From: Oscillospiraceae bacterium | GTDB lineage: Bacteria; Bacillota; Clostridia; Oscillospirales; Oscillospiraceae | Direction of reading: 5' to 3' | Length of the DNA stretch: 34,713 bases | NCBI GenBank assembly: GCA_021770845.1 | Contig: JAETQF010000022.1 | Coordinates: forward strand, 1 to 34,713 | Shown: positions 23,795 to 34,405 of the stretch, one piece after another | Position numbering within the stretch: position 1 is the stretch's first letter | How the letters are laid out: each line of letters opens with the position of its first letter | The notes under the pieces: model-generated | Database searches by the model: none | Seen by the model: only the letters and a program-made list of their open reading frames with translations | Told to the model about the DNA's origin: nothing | Made by a program: the position numbers and the translations under genes

Positions 23795-25261
23795 CTATCC
23801 GCAGCTCCCCCGGAAGGCCTCCGGCCCCGCCAGCAGCTTTTCCACCAGCACGTCCAGCGTGAGGGGCTGGGCGTCGTAGACGTTGATCAGGGCGTCCAGG
23901 GCGGGGGCGTCCGACGGGGCGGCGGGCGCGCCCGCGCTGATCCCGATGGCGGGCACGCCGGGGGCGGGCCAAACTCCCTTCCCGTCAAATCCAAAGCGCT
24001 CCGCATTGGACACCAGGAGCACCAGATCCCGCCCCTGAACCGGTTCCCCTCCCCCCGCTCCGGGGATCCGGGCCGCGTCAAACCCCTTGTCGCGCAGGCA
24101 CTGGCACAGCAGCTCCGCCGGGGAACCGTCCGCAGGGACGGCGCCGTCCGGGCCGGGTACGTCCGCCAGCAGAACCCGCCGGTACTTTTCCGGCGTCAGG
24201 GGCAGCAGCTCCGGCGTCCGGCAGCGCACCAGGGTGAGGGCGTCCCGGGTGATCATCTCGGCGGCGGCCTTGTACTTGGGCGCCCCCAGGATGGCGGCCA
24301 GCGCCGCGGCGGAGGGCACCAGCGCTGTCCTGGCCCGCTTGTTCAACCCCATGCGGGCCTTCAGGCCCAAAATCCGGGTGAGGGCGTCATTGAGCCGCGC
24401 CTCACTGACGGCGCCGTCCCGGCAGGCCGCCAGCACCCTTTGGAAGTCCTCCTCCACGCCGCCGGCGCACAGCAGCATATCACAGCCCCCGTTGACGGCC
24501 GCGGCCAGCAGCTCCCCCCGGGCCCCGCCCGTCATGGGGGCCGTGTCGCAGATCACCACGCCGCGGAAGCCCAGCCCGCCCCGCAGCAGGCCGTCAGGGG
24601 TCCAGCCCGGATCCCGTCCGCAGCCGTCCCCTGCCACCATCACCCCGTCCACTCCCGCGTCGATCAGGGCCCGGTACACCCCTTTCCAGACCGCCGTCCC
24701 GCCCCCGCCGCCGGGGCAGCAGCGGCACACGCTGGCAAAGCCCGGCAGATCGTGGACGCCCGCCACATAGGCCGCCCCCAGCTCGGCGGCCCGCCGGGCG
24801 CTTTCGGCGCTCCCCCCGCCGGGGCGGAGGGCGCACAGGGGGGCAAAGGCCATGTTGCTGCCCATGGCGGCGGCCTCCTCGTTGGCCAGGAAGCCCAGCT
24901 CCCGGGCGTACCGCGGCCGTCCGGTGGCCGCGATCTTCCAGGCGTTGGCGATGTAGGCCCCGTCGGTGGCCGCGCCGCTGCCGCCGCACTCCGTACCGCA
25001 GGCCAGGAACAGGGGGATGTCCGCGGCGGTCTGGAGGGCGCGGTTGAGCTCCCGCACCTGCCGGGAGGGGAGCCCGGCACAGTGACAGCCGCCGATGTGA
25101 TATTGCTCCACCAGCTCCCGCGGCGTACCGCCCCCGGCGGCGCTGCCGCAGAATAACAGCTGGCCTGCCTTTTCCTCGTCGGACATGGACGCGATGACGG
25201 CCTTTACCCAGGCGGTGTCCCAGCAGGACAGGCAGTAGGGTTTGGCACGCAGATCCACCAT
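23795..25261 (-). CDS. Glycoside hydrolase family 3-like protein, atypical active site
   Basis: A 488-aa cytosolic protein (no signal peptide). The N-terminal 310 residues follow the GH3 barrel: MSDEEKAGQLLF, HIGGCHCAG, DIPLFLACGTECGGSG, ANEEAAAMGSNMAFAPL and FRGVVICDTAPMTG, whose Asp is at the nucleophile position. The usual KHFPGDG motif is replaced by CRCCPGGGGG and the following GHI segment by AGDGCGRDPG. The C-terminal region resembles the GH3 C-terminal alpha/beta domain. It could be a beta-N-acetylhexosaminidase descendant with changed or lost activity. TTG at 25279 is possible but ATG 25261 has GGAGAGG 8 nt upstream. Confidence 0.8.
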   Translation of the reverse strand: MVDLRAKPYCLSCWDTAWVKAVIASMSDEEKAGQLLFCGSAAGGGTPRELVEQYHIGGCHCAGLPSRQVRELNRALQTAADIPLFLACGTECGGSGAATDGAYIANAWKIAATGRPRYARELGFLANEEAAAMGSNMAFAPLCALRPGGGSAESARRAAELGAAYVAGVHDLPGFASVCRCCPGGGGGTAVWKGVYRALIDAGVDGVMVAGDGCGRDPGWTPDGLLRGGLGFRGVVICDTAPMTGGARGELLAAAVNGGCDMLLCAGGVEEDFQRVLAACRDGAVSEARLNDALTRILGLKARMGLNKRARTALVPSAAALAAILGAPKYKAAAEMITRDALTLVRCRTPELLPLTPEKYRRVLLADVPGPDGAVPADGSPAELLCQCLRDKGFDAARIPGAGGGEPVQGRDLVLLVSNAERFGFDGKGVWPAPGVPAIGISAGAPAAPSDAPALDALINVYDAQPLTLDVLVEKLLAGPEAFRGSCG

Positions 25262-25291
25262 TGGAAAACCCCTCTCCAATACTTTGGCTAT

Positions 25292-25320
25292 ACAATAGCG
25301 GAAGTTTCCGCCCTTGTCAA
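25292..25320 (-). promoter_or_regulatory. Promoter of the GH3-like gene
   Basis: Minus strand TTGACA (25320-25315), 17-bp spacer, TATTGT (25297-25292), 31 bp before the ATG. Within the 319-bp divergent gap, 25321-25421 contains two copies of ATTTGGGGC (about 25350 and 25397) and no gene. Confidence 0.7.
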
Positions 25321-25421
25321 GCTGTTGCTTTGGAGAAATTAGTACGAATTTGGGGCGATTGGGAACACAGCCCCATGAAGCCGCCGCCGCCCCGCGATTT
25401 GGGGCATTTTGTGAGATCAGA

Positions 25422-25450
25422 TTGAACGGATCCGGGGCCTGTGATAAAAT
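25422..25450 (+). promoter_or_regulatory. Promoter of uppP-ftsK
   Basis: TTGAAC (25422-25427), 17-bp spacer, TAAAAT (25445-25450) with extended TG. A second TATAAT at 25509-25514 lies closer to the gene but lacks a good -35. Confidence 0.7.
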
Positions 25451-25589
25451 CAGGGCAGGAGCCGCGGCTTTTCGATCCCCTCTGGAATTTCCCGGAGAAT
25501 TGTGTTAATATAATAGTTCAGGCCCGCGTCGATCCGGCGGACAGGGTTCGCCGCTCCCCGCGGCAGGTTGAAAGAATGAGGTGACTGCA

Positions 25590-26432
25590 TTGAAATTTTG
25601 GATGGCGATTGTGCTGGGCGTGGTGCAGGGCGTGGCCGAGTTCCTGCCCATATCCAGCTCCGGGCACCTGTCCCTGCTCCAGCACTTCTTCTGTATGCCG
25701 GAGCCGGACGCCCTGTATAACATTCTGCTCCACTTTGCCACGCTCATCGCCGTGTGCGTGGTGTACTGGCGGGATATTCTGGACATGATCACGGAGTTTT
25801 TCCGGGGCATCGCCGCCCTGTTTTCCCGGGAGAAGCCCCGGGGCAATCCCCCCGAGGGGCGGCGGCTGGTGCTGCTGATCATCCTGGCCACCCTGCCCCT
25901 GTTCCTCATCCTGCCCGTCGAGGGGCTGGTGGAAGATCTGGGGGCCAACCCGGTGTTTGTGTCGGTGATGCTGCTGGTCACCGGCTGTATCCTGTTCCTG
26001 TCCGACCGGTACGGCGGGGGGCGCAAGAACGTGCGCACCGCCACAGTGAAGGACGTGCTGCTGGTGGGGGCGGCCCAGGGGCTGGCCACCATCCCCGGCC
26101 TGTCCCGCTCGGGCACCACCATCTCCGCCGGCATGGCCCTGGGCTTTGACCGGAATTTCGCCGTCCGCTTCTCCTTCCTCATGTCCCTGCCGGCGGTGCT
26201 GGGCGCCACCCTGCTGAAGGTGGTCAAGGTGGCGGGCGCCGGCGGCATCGACACCGAGCTGCTGCCCATGTACCTCACCGGCATGGTCATCGCCGGGGTG
26301 GTGGGCTATTTCTCCATCCGGCTGGTGAAGCTGCTGGCGGACAAGGGCAAGTTCGGCAAGTTCGCCTATTACTGCTGGATCGTGGGCGCCATCGCCCTCA
26401 TTGCCAGCTTCCTCTACACCCCTGCGGCATAA
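25590..26432 (+). CDS. uppP: Undecaprenyl-diphosphatase
   Basis: A 280-aa polytopic membrane enzyme (BacA/UppP) that dephosphorylates undecaprenyl diphosphate to recycle the lipid carrier of cell-wall synthesis; overexpression gives bacitracin resistance in known cases. Both active-site motifs are intact: EFLPISSSGHL near residue 17 and GLSRSGTTIS near 170. About eight membrane segments are seen. The most likely start is TTG 25590, six bases after GAGGTGA; GTG 25581 lies within that ribosome site. The ftsK gene follows after 18 bp. Confidence 0.93.
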   Translation: MKFWMAIVLGVVQGVAEFLPISSSGHLSLLQHFFCMPEPDALYNILLHFATLIAVCVVYWRDILDMITEFFRGIAALFSREKPRGNPPEGRRLVLLIILATLPLFLILPVEGLVEDLGANPVFVSVMLLVTGCILFLSDRYGGGRKNVRTATVKDVLLVGAAQGLATIPGLSRSGTTISAGMALGFDRNFAVRFSFLMSLPAVLGATLLKVVKVAGAGGIDTELLPMYLTGMVIAGVVGYFSIRLVKLLADKGKFGKFAYYCWIVGAIALIASFLYTPAA

Positions 26433-26450
26433 AGAGACGGGAGGTTCCCC

Positions 26451-29198
<2,748 letters not shown>

Positions 29199-29219
29199 CC
29201 CGGCGTCAGAATAAACGGC

Positions 29220-29258
29220 AAGGCCGCAGAAGAATCGGGAGGATTCTTCCGCGGCCTT
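29220..29258. terminator. Terminator between ftsK and the GGDEF gene
   Basis: A 17-bp stem with one mismatch (29220-29236 with 29242-29258) and a 5-nt loop between convergent genes. Confidence 0.8.
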
Positions 29259-29285
29259 GATCGTTTGTCTTTGATGCGAACCGGC

Positions 29286-30632
29286 TCACCAGTCCATCAG
29301 ATCCAGGGAGGAGGAGCGTTTGCGCTTCTTCCGCCGGATGACGGCCTCGGCGCTGGACAGCAGCTCCTGCAGGGTCTGGGTGTTCTCCTCCCCCGCCACC
29401 TCCAGGATGGCGTACTTGAAATTGCAGCGGTGGCAGAAGATCCGGTCGTCGTCCCGCTGGAAAATGGTGAGAATCTCCGCCATCTTCCGCTCGATGAGGT
29501 GCTTCACGTTGCCGGTGAGCACCAGGCAGAACCTGTCGTCCTTGAGCCGGGCGAAGGTGTCCCCGCTGCGGAAGTTCTTGCGGACGATCTCCACAAAGTT
29601 CTGGATATAGGCGTCCCCCACCTTCTGGCCGTAGGTCTCGTTGATCCCTTCCACGCCCTCCAGATCCAGGTAGCACAGGGTGACGTCCTGCTTCTCCCGG
29701 AGGGTCTGCTCCATAAATTCCTCCAGGAATTTGCCGTTGCGGATGCCGGTGTCCGTGTCATGATAGATCTGGGCGTTGAGGTGGCGGGCGTTCATCTTCT
29801 CGCTGGTCACGTCCATGACGATGTGGACGCAGGAGGGCCGCTCCCGCCACTCAATGGGGAAGGAGATGATCCGGTAGCAGGCGCCCCGGGCCTTTTCCTC
29901 CAGCTCCCAGATCTTGTACCGCTCCGCGTTGTCCCACTCCAGCAGCTTGGACTGGATGGGCAGGCGGTGCCTGCAGCTCTCGCAGAATGACTTGTCCTGC
30001 CCACCGCCCTGGGGCCGCTTGTTGCAGTGAACCACTTCCCTGGTCTCCCAGTCCACAATGAGCAGCCACTCGTCCCGCTGGCTCAGCAGCTCCACCAGCA
30101 TCTCGGTGTAGCTGTCGATGATCTCCGCCCGGCGCCGGGCGCGGCGGATCTCCTCCTGGAGCTGGGTGCGGCGCTCGTCCAGCTGGCGGGTCATTTCGTT
30201 GAACGCCTCGGAGAAGGCCCCCAGGTGGGACACGTGCTGGGAGTAGTCCCCCTTGGCCACCTGCCCCGCCTGCCAGGTGAGGTGCTTCAGGTTGGCGTGG
30301 AGGTTTTTCAGCCCCCCGTACAGGCAGCTGTCGCTGGCGGGGAACTCCTGATCCAGGCCGCCCTTGGACAGCTGGGTGGAGTAGTCCACCAGCTCCTCCG
30401 CCAGGGCGTGAAAGGAGCGCAGCGCCTCTCCCAGCTCCCGGCACGGCTCCGCCAGCCCCGCCGTCTCCAGCCGCGCGTGGGACACGTCGGTCAGGGTATC
30501 CTCCAGATATTGCGTCAGCCTCCGGCAGCTCTCCTCCACGCTCAGCGTCCCGCCGCCCTGCGGGCTCCCCGCCTCGGGCTGATCCGCCGGATCCTGCTCC
30601 GGCCGCTTGTTGTCCTTCATTTCCAGATCCAT
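29286..30632 (-). CDS. Cytosolic sensor protein with degenerate GGDEF domain
   Basis: A 448-aa protein without membrane segments. Order: acidic disordered start (1-30), helical region (31-115), HAMP-like and coiled-coil helices (117-172), a PAS-like domain (about 173-277) and a C-terminal GGDEF-fold domain (about 285-440; YHDTDTGIRNGKFLEEFM matches the conserved entry D-x-L-T-G-x-x-N-R). The active site reads KDDRF (364-368) instead of GGDEF, so diguanylate cyclase activity is unlikely. The PAS region has a cysteine cluster (Cys203, 217, 220) and the end FCHRC, possibly metal- or redox-binding. ATG 30632 follows AAGGAA and lies 9 bp after the V4R gene, so the two are co-translated. Role: probable signal receiver or GTP/c-di-GMP binder. 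Confidence 0.8.
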   Translation of the reverse strand: MDLEMKDNKRPEQDPADQPEAGSPQGGGTLSVEESCRRLTQYLEDTLTDVSHARLETAGLAEPCRELGEALRSFHALAEELVDYSTQLSKGGLDQEFPASDSCLYGGLKNLHANLKHLTWQAGQVAKGDYSQHVSHLGAFSEAFNEMTRQLDERRTQLQEEIRRARRRAEIIDSYTEMLVELLSQRDEWLLIVDWETREVVHCNKRPQGGGQDKSFCESCRHRLPIQSKLLEWDNAERYKIWELEEKARGACYRIISFPIEWRERPSCVHIVMDVTSEKMNARHLNAQIYHDTDTGIRNGKFLEEFMEQTLREKQDVTLCYLDLEGVEGINETYGQKVGDAYIQNFVEIVRKNFRSGDTFARLKDDRFCLVLTGNVKHLIERKMAEILTIFQRDDDRIFCHRCNFKYAILEVAGEENTQTLQELLSSAEAVIRRKKRKRSSSLDLMDW

Positions 30633-30641
30633 TTTGGTTCC

Positions 30642-31187
30642 TTACCCTTCCTTGTTCTGTACCGCCGCCTGGAAGCGGCATACCCGGTCGCCGGTGGCCC
30701 AGCAGTTCACTTCCACCGCGCTGTAGGGCCGCTTGGTGTAGGCGGTGAGCAGCCCGGCCAGGAACCCTTCATCGTAATTGCACACGGTCTCCCCCAGCAT
30801 GGGCAGGCCGGCGCAGTCCGCGTCCTCCGACATGGTAAACACCATCTTCCCGGTGCGCTCGTCCGTCTCCTCCACCCGGAGCACGCCGATCTTCATCTCC
30901 TCCAGCTTCCGCTGAAGCTGGGCGATAAAATCGGAGAACTCCAGGGTCAAGTCCAGGTAGTGATCCGCGAAAAATGTCCCGGCCCGGAAGCCCGCGCCCC
31001 GGAAGATCTCGATCTGCTCCTCCTTGCCCAGGCGCTGGGCCAGCTCCTCCCGGAGGGAGTACTCCAGCAGGCGGTAAATGGCTACGGGCAGCTCCGGCCC
31101 CAGGTTTTCCCGGCCGCTCTTATGCGGTTTTACGTAATCTGACAGGCTGAAATTCTCCTTATCGGAAAAAATATGACCGTTTCCCAT
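30642..31187 (-). CDS. V4R-domain small-molecule sensor protein
   Basis: A 181-aa soluble protein of the V4R (4-vinyl reductase) fold. The diagnostic C-terminal segment is VEVNCWATGDRVCRF (Cys162, Cys170), preceded by a conserved helical region with FRGAGFRAG. V4R domains bind small hydrophobic ligands and occur as sensors in regulators such as XylR/DmpR and in BchJ. It is the first gene of a two-gene unit with the degenerate-GGDEF protein. The frame stays open to 31286, but that segment holds the promoter; ATG 31187 with AAAGGGG upstream is the start. The ligand is unknown. Confidence 0.82.
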   Translation of the reverse strand: MGNGHIFSDKENFSLSDYVKPHKSGRENLGPELPVAIYRLLEYSLREELAQRLGKEEQIEIFRGAGFRAGTFFADHYLDLTLEFSDFIAQLQRKLEEMKIGVLRVEETDERTGKMVFTMSEDADCAGLPMLGETVCNYDEGFLAGLLTAYTKRPYSAVEVNCWATGDRVCRFQAAVQNKEG

Positions 31188-31257
31188 GGAATAGTCCCCT
31201 TTCGCTGAGATTTGTTCAACATCGGCCCGAGCACGGGAAAAGATAGAATGTGCTGGT

Positions 31258-31287
31258 ATTATAACATGGGTGAATTGAATATTCAAT
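31258..31287 (-). promoter_or_regulatory. Promoter and palindromic operator of the V4R-GGDEF unit
   Basis: Minus strand TTGAAT (31286-31281), 17-bp spacer, TATAAT (31263-31258) with an extended TG. A perfect 14-bp palindrome ATTGAATATTCAAT (31274-31287) covers the -35, the usual place for a repressor site. Confidence 0.8.
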
Positions 31288-31307
31288 ACTGGCCGCTGAG
31301 AAAAAGA

Positions 31308-32318
31308 TCAGCTCAAAAAGGTCTTATAGTCCTCATAGTTGCGCCGCAGCAGCTCCGGGGTGTCCAGCCCGTAGGGGCAGTGGCTGGCGCAGTGGTTACA
31401 GTGGACGCACTGGTCGATGCGGGCCATTTTCTCCTGCCACTCCGGGGTCAGGCTGCCCTCCGCCGGGGCCCGCCGCAGCAGCAGGGACATCCGGGCGCAG
31501 TTGGGTATGTCGATCCCGGCGGGACAGGGCAGGCAGTAGCCGCACCCCCGGCAGAAGTCCCCGGCCAGCTCTCCCCGATCCCGGTCGATGACCGCCTGGA
31601 GCTCCCCGGTCAGGGCCGGGGGATTGTCCTGATAGGATAAAAACTCGTCCAGCTCCCGCTCCCGCTGGATCCCCCAGATGGGCAGCACGTTGGGGAATTG
31701 AGCCTGGAAGGCGTAGGCCGCGGCGGAGTTGGCGATCAGCCCCCCGGACAGGGCCTTCATGGAGATGAAGCCCACTCCCAGCCGCCCGCAGTCCTGGGCC
31801 AGCCGGATCTCCTCTGGAGCGGCCAGGTAGCTGAAGGGGAACTGGAGGGTGTCGTACAGGCCGGACTCCAGGGCCTCCCGGGCCACCGCCAGCCGGTGGT
31901 TGGTCAGGCCGATGAAGCGGATCTTGCCCTGCTCCCGGGCCTGCTCCATGGCCTCGTACAGGCCGGTGCCATCCCCGGGGCGGGGGCAGAAGTCCGGGTT
32001 GTGGAATTGGAGTATGTCCACGTGGTCGGTGCGCAGGTTGTCCAGGCTGGTGTGGAGGTCGGCCCAGAAACCCCCGGCGGTGCGCGACGCCGTCTTGGTG
32101 GCCAGGACGAACTGATCCCGGCGCCCGGACAGGGCATAGCCGATCTTCTCCTCGCTGTCGGTGTAGGCCCGGGCGGTGTCGAAGAAATTGACGCCGTTGT
32201 CCAGGGCCTTCCGGAGCAGATAGGCCGCCTCATCCCGGGAGATCCGCTGGATGGGCAGGGCGCCGAAGCCGTTTTTGTTGACGGTGAGCCCGGTGCGGCC
32301 CAGGGTAACCTGTGTCAT
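31308..32318 (-). CDS. Aldo/keto reductase with C-terminal 4Fe-4S domain
   Basis: A 336-aa cytosolic oxidoreductase. Residues 1-250 form an aldo/keto reductase barrel with the tetrad positions seen in FFDTARAYTDSEEKIG (Asp, Tyr), VLATKT (Lys) and ILQFHNPD (His). The C-terminal 80 residues carry two cysteine clusters, CRGCGYCLPCP and CVHCNHCASHCPYG, typical of bacterial-ferredoxin-type 4Fe-4S centres. This fused subfamily is widespread in anaerobes, substrate mostly unknown; the clusters could couple the reaction to ferredoxin. It lies 85 bp after the EEP hydrolase gene. A small hairpin (32370-32383) lies between them. Confidence 0.9.
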   Translation of the reverse strand: MTQVTLGRTGLTVNKNGFGALPIQRISRDEAAYLLRKALDNGVNFFDTARAYTDSEEKIGYALSGRRDQFVLATKTASRTAGGFWADLHTSLDNLRTDHVDILQFHNPDFCPRPGDGTGLYEAMEQAREQGKIRFIGLTNHRLAVAREALESGLYDTLQFPFSYLAAPEEIRLAQDCGRLGVGFISMKALSGGLIANSAAAYAFQAQFPNVLPIWGIQRERELDEFLSYQDNPPALTGELQAVIDRDRGELAGDFCRGCGYCLPCPAGIDIPNCARMSLLLRRAPAEGSLTPEWQEKMARIDQCVHCNHCASHCPYGLDTPELLRRNYEDYKTFLS

Positions 32319-32403
32319 GGGAAATCCCCGCTTTCTGTTGGTTTGGATTTATGGTGTGACAGGAAAGCCGCGGCGTATGCCGCCTGCCTGTGCTGGAATG
32401 AGG

Positions 32404-33504
32404 TTACTGCCCGTCCAGCAGGGTCACCCGGAGGGAGACCGGGTTGTGATCGGTGTACTGGAACTGCTCGTCCAGCGTCTCCACGCTGTTCAGCTCCACG
32501 TTGGGGGACAGGATAAAGCCGTCGATGACGTAAAACTGGTTGCCCGCGGGGTCGGGGTCATAGGGGTGGTTCAGCAGGCGGCAGGAGGGCACGGACAGGT
32601 CGCAGGCGAACCGCCAGCCCTCCGGCAGGATGTCCTCCTCCAGCACCCCCGGCGTCCACAGCGAGGGATCCTGAACGGGGAAAGCGTCCAGCGCCCCGGG
32701 GAAGGTCTGGTTGAAGTCGCCCCCGGCGATGACGTAGTTGCCCTTCTCATACTCGGCGGTGAGGAAATCCAGCAGCGCCTTGGTCTGGGCGGCCTTGCCT
32801 TCGCCGTCGTCGTACGCCTCCAGGTGGAGGTTTACCAGCACCAGCTCCTTGTCCGTCCCCTCCAGGTTCACATAGCTCACCAGCAGGCACCGCTTCAGGT
32901 TGGCGGCGGACACCGGCCAGGAGAAGGGGCAGGGGAGCGCCACCCGCTGGGGCTTGCCCATAGGGACGCGGGCCAGGGTCTGTATGCCGCTGTGCACCTT
33001 GCCGATGGGGGGCAGGGGATAGGGCACAAACTCGCAGGAATAGTTCAGAGCGTAGGCGCTGTAATAGTCAAAGGACGGCCCATTGCCCAGCATATAGAGA
33101 CTATCCCGATATGTGACGCGCTGATCCCAGCTTCCGGAGCGGCTGGAGTCGGCGTCCACCTCCTGGAGAAAATACACATCCGCATCATGGTCAAGCAGCT
33201 GCTGGACGATGCCCTCCAGGTTGGCGTTCACCTGATCCTGGGTGGGGTTCACGCCCGTCCCGCCGTCCATAAAGAAGTCGGCGTCCGCACCAAGGCCGGC
33301 GTACCCGGTGTTTTGGGTCAGGATGGTGAGACTGTCTCCCGGGGCGAGGGGAAGCACCTTGAAACCCGCGTCCCGCAGCTCCACAGCAGGCTCCACGGCG
33401 GCGGGCCTGTACTCCGTTATGGTAAGCCAGCCGATGAGCCCCGCGGCGGCCAACAGGATCACGCCCAGCACAATGCCAATTCCAATGAGGATCTTTTTTG
33501 CCAT
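32404..33504 (-). CDS. Exported endonuclease/exonuclease/phosphatase-family hydrolase
   Basis: A 366-aa protein with one N-terminal membrane segment (about residues 4-27), so the catalytic part is outside. The EEP fold motifs occur in order: ILTQNTG, FLQEVD, VNLHLEAYDDG, AGGDFNQT (metal/catalytic) and YTDHNPV (catalytic His). The family includes nucleases, phosphodiesterases and sphingomyelinases; this one resembles clostridial anchored members of unknown substrate. The frame is open upstream to 33627, but ATG 33504 has GAAAGGA 9 nt upstream and follows a strong promoter. Confidence 0.88.
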   Translation of the reverse strand: MAKKILIGIGIVLGVILLAAAGLIGWLTITEYRPAAVEPAVELRDAGFKVLPLAPGDSLTILTQNTGYAGLGADADFFMDGGTGVNPTQDQVNANLEGIVQQLLDHDADVYFLQEVDADSSRSGSWDQRVTYRDSLYMLGNGPSFDYYSAYALNYSCEFVPYPLPPIGKVHSGIQTLARVPMGKPQRVALPCPFSWPVSAANLKRCLLVSYVNLEGTDKELVLVNLHLEAYDDGEGKAAQTKALLDFLTAEYEKGNYVIAGGDFNQTFPGALDAFPVQDPSLWTPGVLEEDILPEGWRFACDLSVPSCRLLNHPYDPDPAGNQFYVIDGFILSPNVELNSVETLDEQFQYTDHNPVSLRVTLLDGQ

Positions 33505-33528
33505 GTCCGCACATCCTTTCATAAGATG

Positions 33529-33557
33529 ATTATACTGGAAGCCGCGCCGTTTGGCAA
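33529..33557 (-). promoter_or_regulatory. Promoter of the EEP hydrolase gene
   Basis: Minus strand TTGCCA (33557-33552), 17-bp spacer, TATAAT (33534-33529), 24 bp before the ATG at 33504. Confidence 0.75.
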
Positions 33558-33693
33558 GCGTTCCGGCCCCTGTTTTTGACAGGCCCGTCCCCGCTGTTCC
33601 GCACCCGTTTTCCACGCCCGCATACAATGGGAGTGGAAGGGGAACGCCCTACCCGTCCCCCTCTGATCAACCAAAAAACCGGGAGGTACTACT

Positions 33694-34170
33694 ATGGCCG
33701 ATTTCATCGAGCCGGGCCCTGTCTGCGATACCGCCGGTATCCGCGAGGCCGTGTGCATCCACACCCGAAAGATCTTTGACTCCTGCCGCGACAAGGACTG
33801 CGTCGAGGATCTGCGGCTTTACCCCACCGTCAGCTCCCAGGCCGTCATCGACCGGGCCATCAGCCTGAAGGCCGGCCAGGCCGAGCTGCTGTACGCGTAC
33901 ATCGACGTGGAGCCTGTGGGCTTCAACCGCGGTTACTTCACCGTGGACGTGCGGTACTTCTACCGCGTCACCGCCGACGCCTTTGTGGGCGCGGCCCGCC
34001 CGGTGTCCATCTGCGGGCTGGCGGTGTTTGACAAGCGGGCCATCCTGTTCGGCAGCGAGGGCAGCGCCAAGGTGTTCTCCTCCAACAGCCGGATGGACGA
34101 CCTGGACGAGCAGAACCTGATGAGCACCAACCTGCCCATCGCGGTGGTGAAAGTAACTGCCCCAAAATAG
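33694..34170 (+). CDS. Conserved clostridial protein, probably truncated at its C terminus
   Basis: A 158-aa soluble protein. The core ICxHTxKIxDSCxDKDC, with VxFNRGxxTVDVxYFYRVT and FDKRxILFGSEGSAKxFSS, is a family of unknown function in Clostridia that I recognise from memory. In those proteins the chain goes on past LP-x-A-V-V-E-V with a second domain. Here it ends four residues after AVVKV, just where the base composition turns AT-rich, which suggests interruption by the element on the right. The ATG follows GGGAGGT. A TACAAT at 33623 is a possible -10 with no good -35. Confidence 0.75.
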   Translation: MADFIEPGPVCDTAGIREAVCIHTRKIFDSCRDKDCVEDLRLYPTVSSQAVIDRAISLKAGQAELLYAYIDVEPVGFNRGYFTVDVRYFYRVTADAFVGAARPVSICGLAVFDKRAILFGSEGSAKVFSSNSRMDDLDEQNLMSTNLPIAVVKVTAPK

Positions 34171-34405
34171 GCAGGCAGAAAAAGCCAACCTATATCCAAA
34201 GAAAAACAGAATTTTTTATCATTTTCATTGCTTTTTTTGCTAAAATAAAAATTTATGAATTATCTTCCATTTCGGAAGGAAATTTATGGTGTTCAAAAAT
34301 TTTCTGCATTTTTTGAACTTCTTAGGCTATTTGAACTTTTTGTTAAATTTGCATATGACGCAAGGCTTTTGAAAATTGTTCAAGCTCAAATGGAGGTATT
34401 TTATT
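34150..34405 (+). other. AT-rich left end of a putative mobile element
   Basis: From about 34150 the GC-rich coding style gives way to an AT-rich tract. It has no gene of its own. It holds GTTCAAAAA (34291-34299) with its inverted copy TTTTTGAAC (34310-34318), and further TTTGAAC (34330-34336) and GTTCAA (34378-34383). A small CTGCC...GGCAG hairpin (about 34158-34175) lies at the junction. The attachment site core cannot be defined without the other end. Confidence 0.55.

Noticed and set aside
31188..31286. An N-terminal extension of the V4R protein
   Set aside because: It would translate the promoter itself; ATG 31187 has a good ribosome site.
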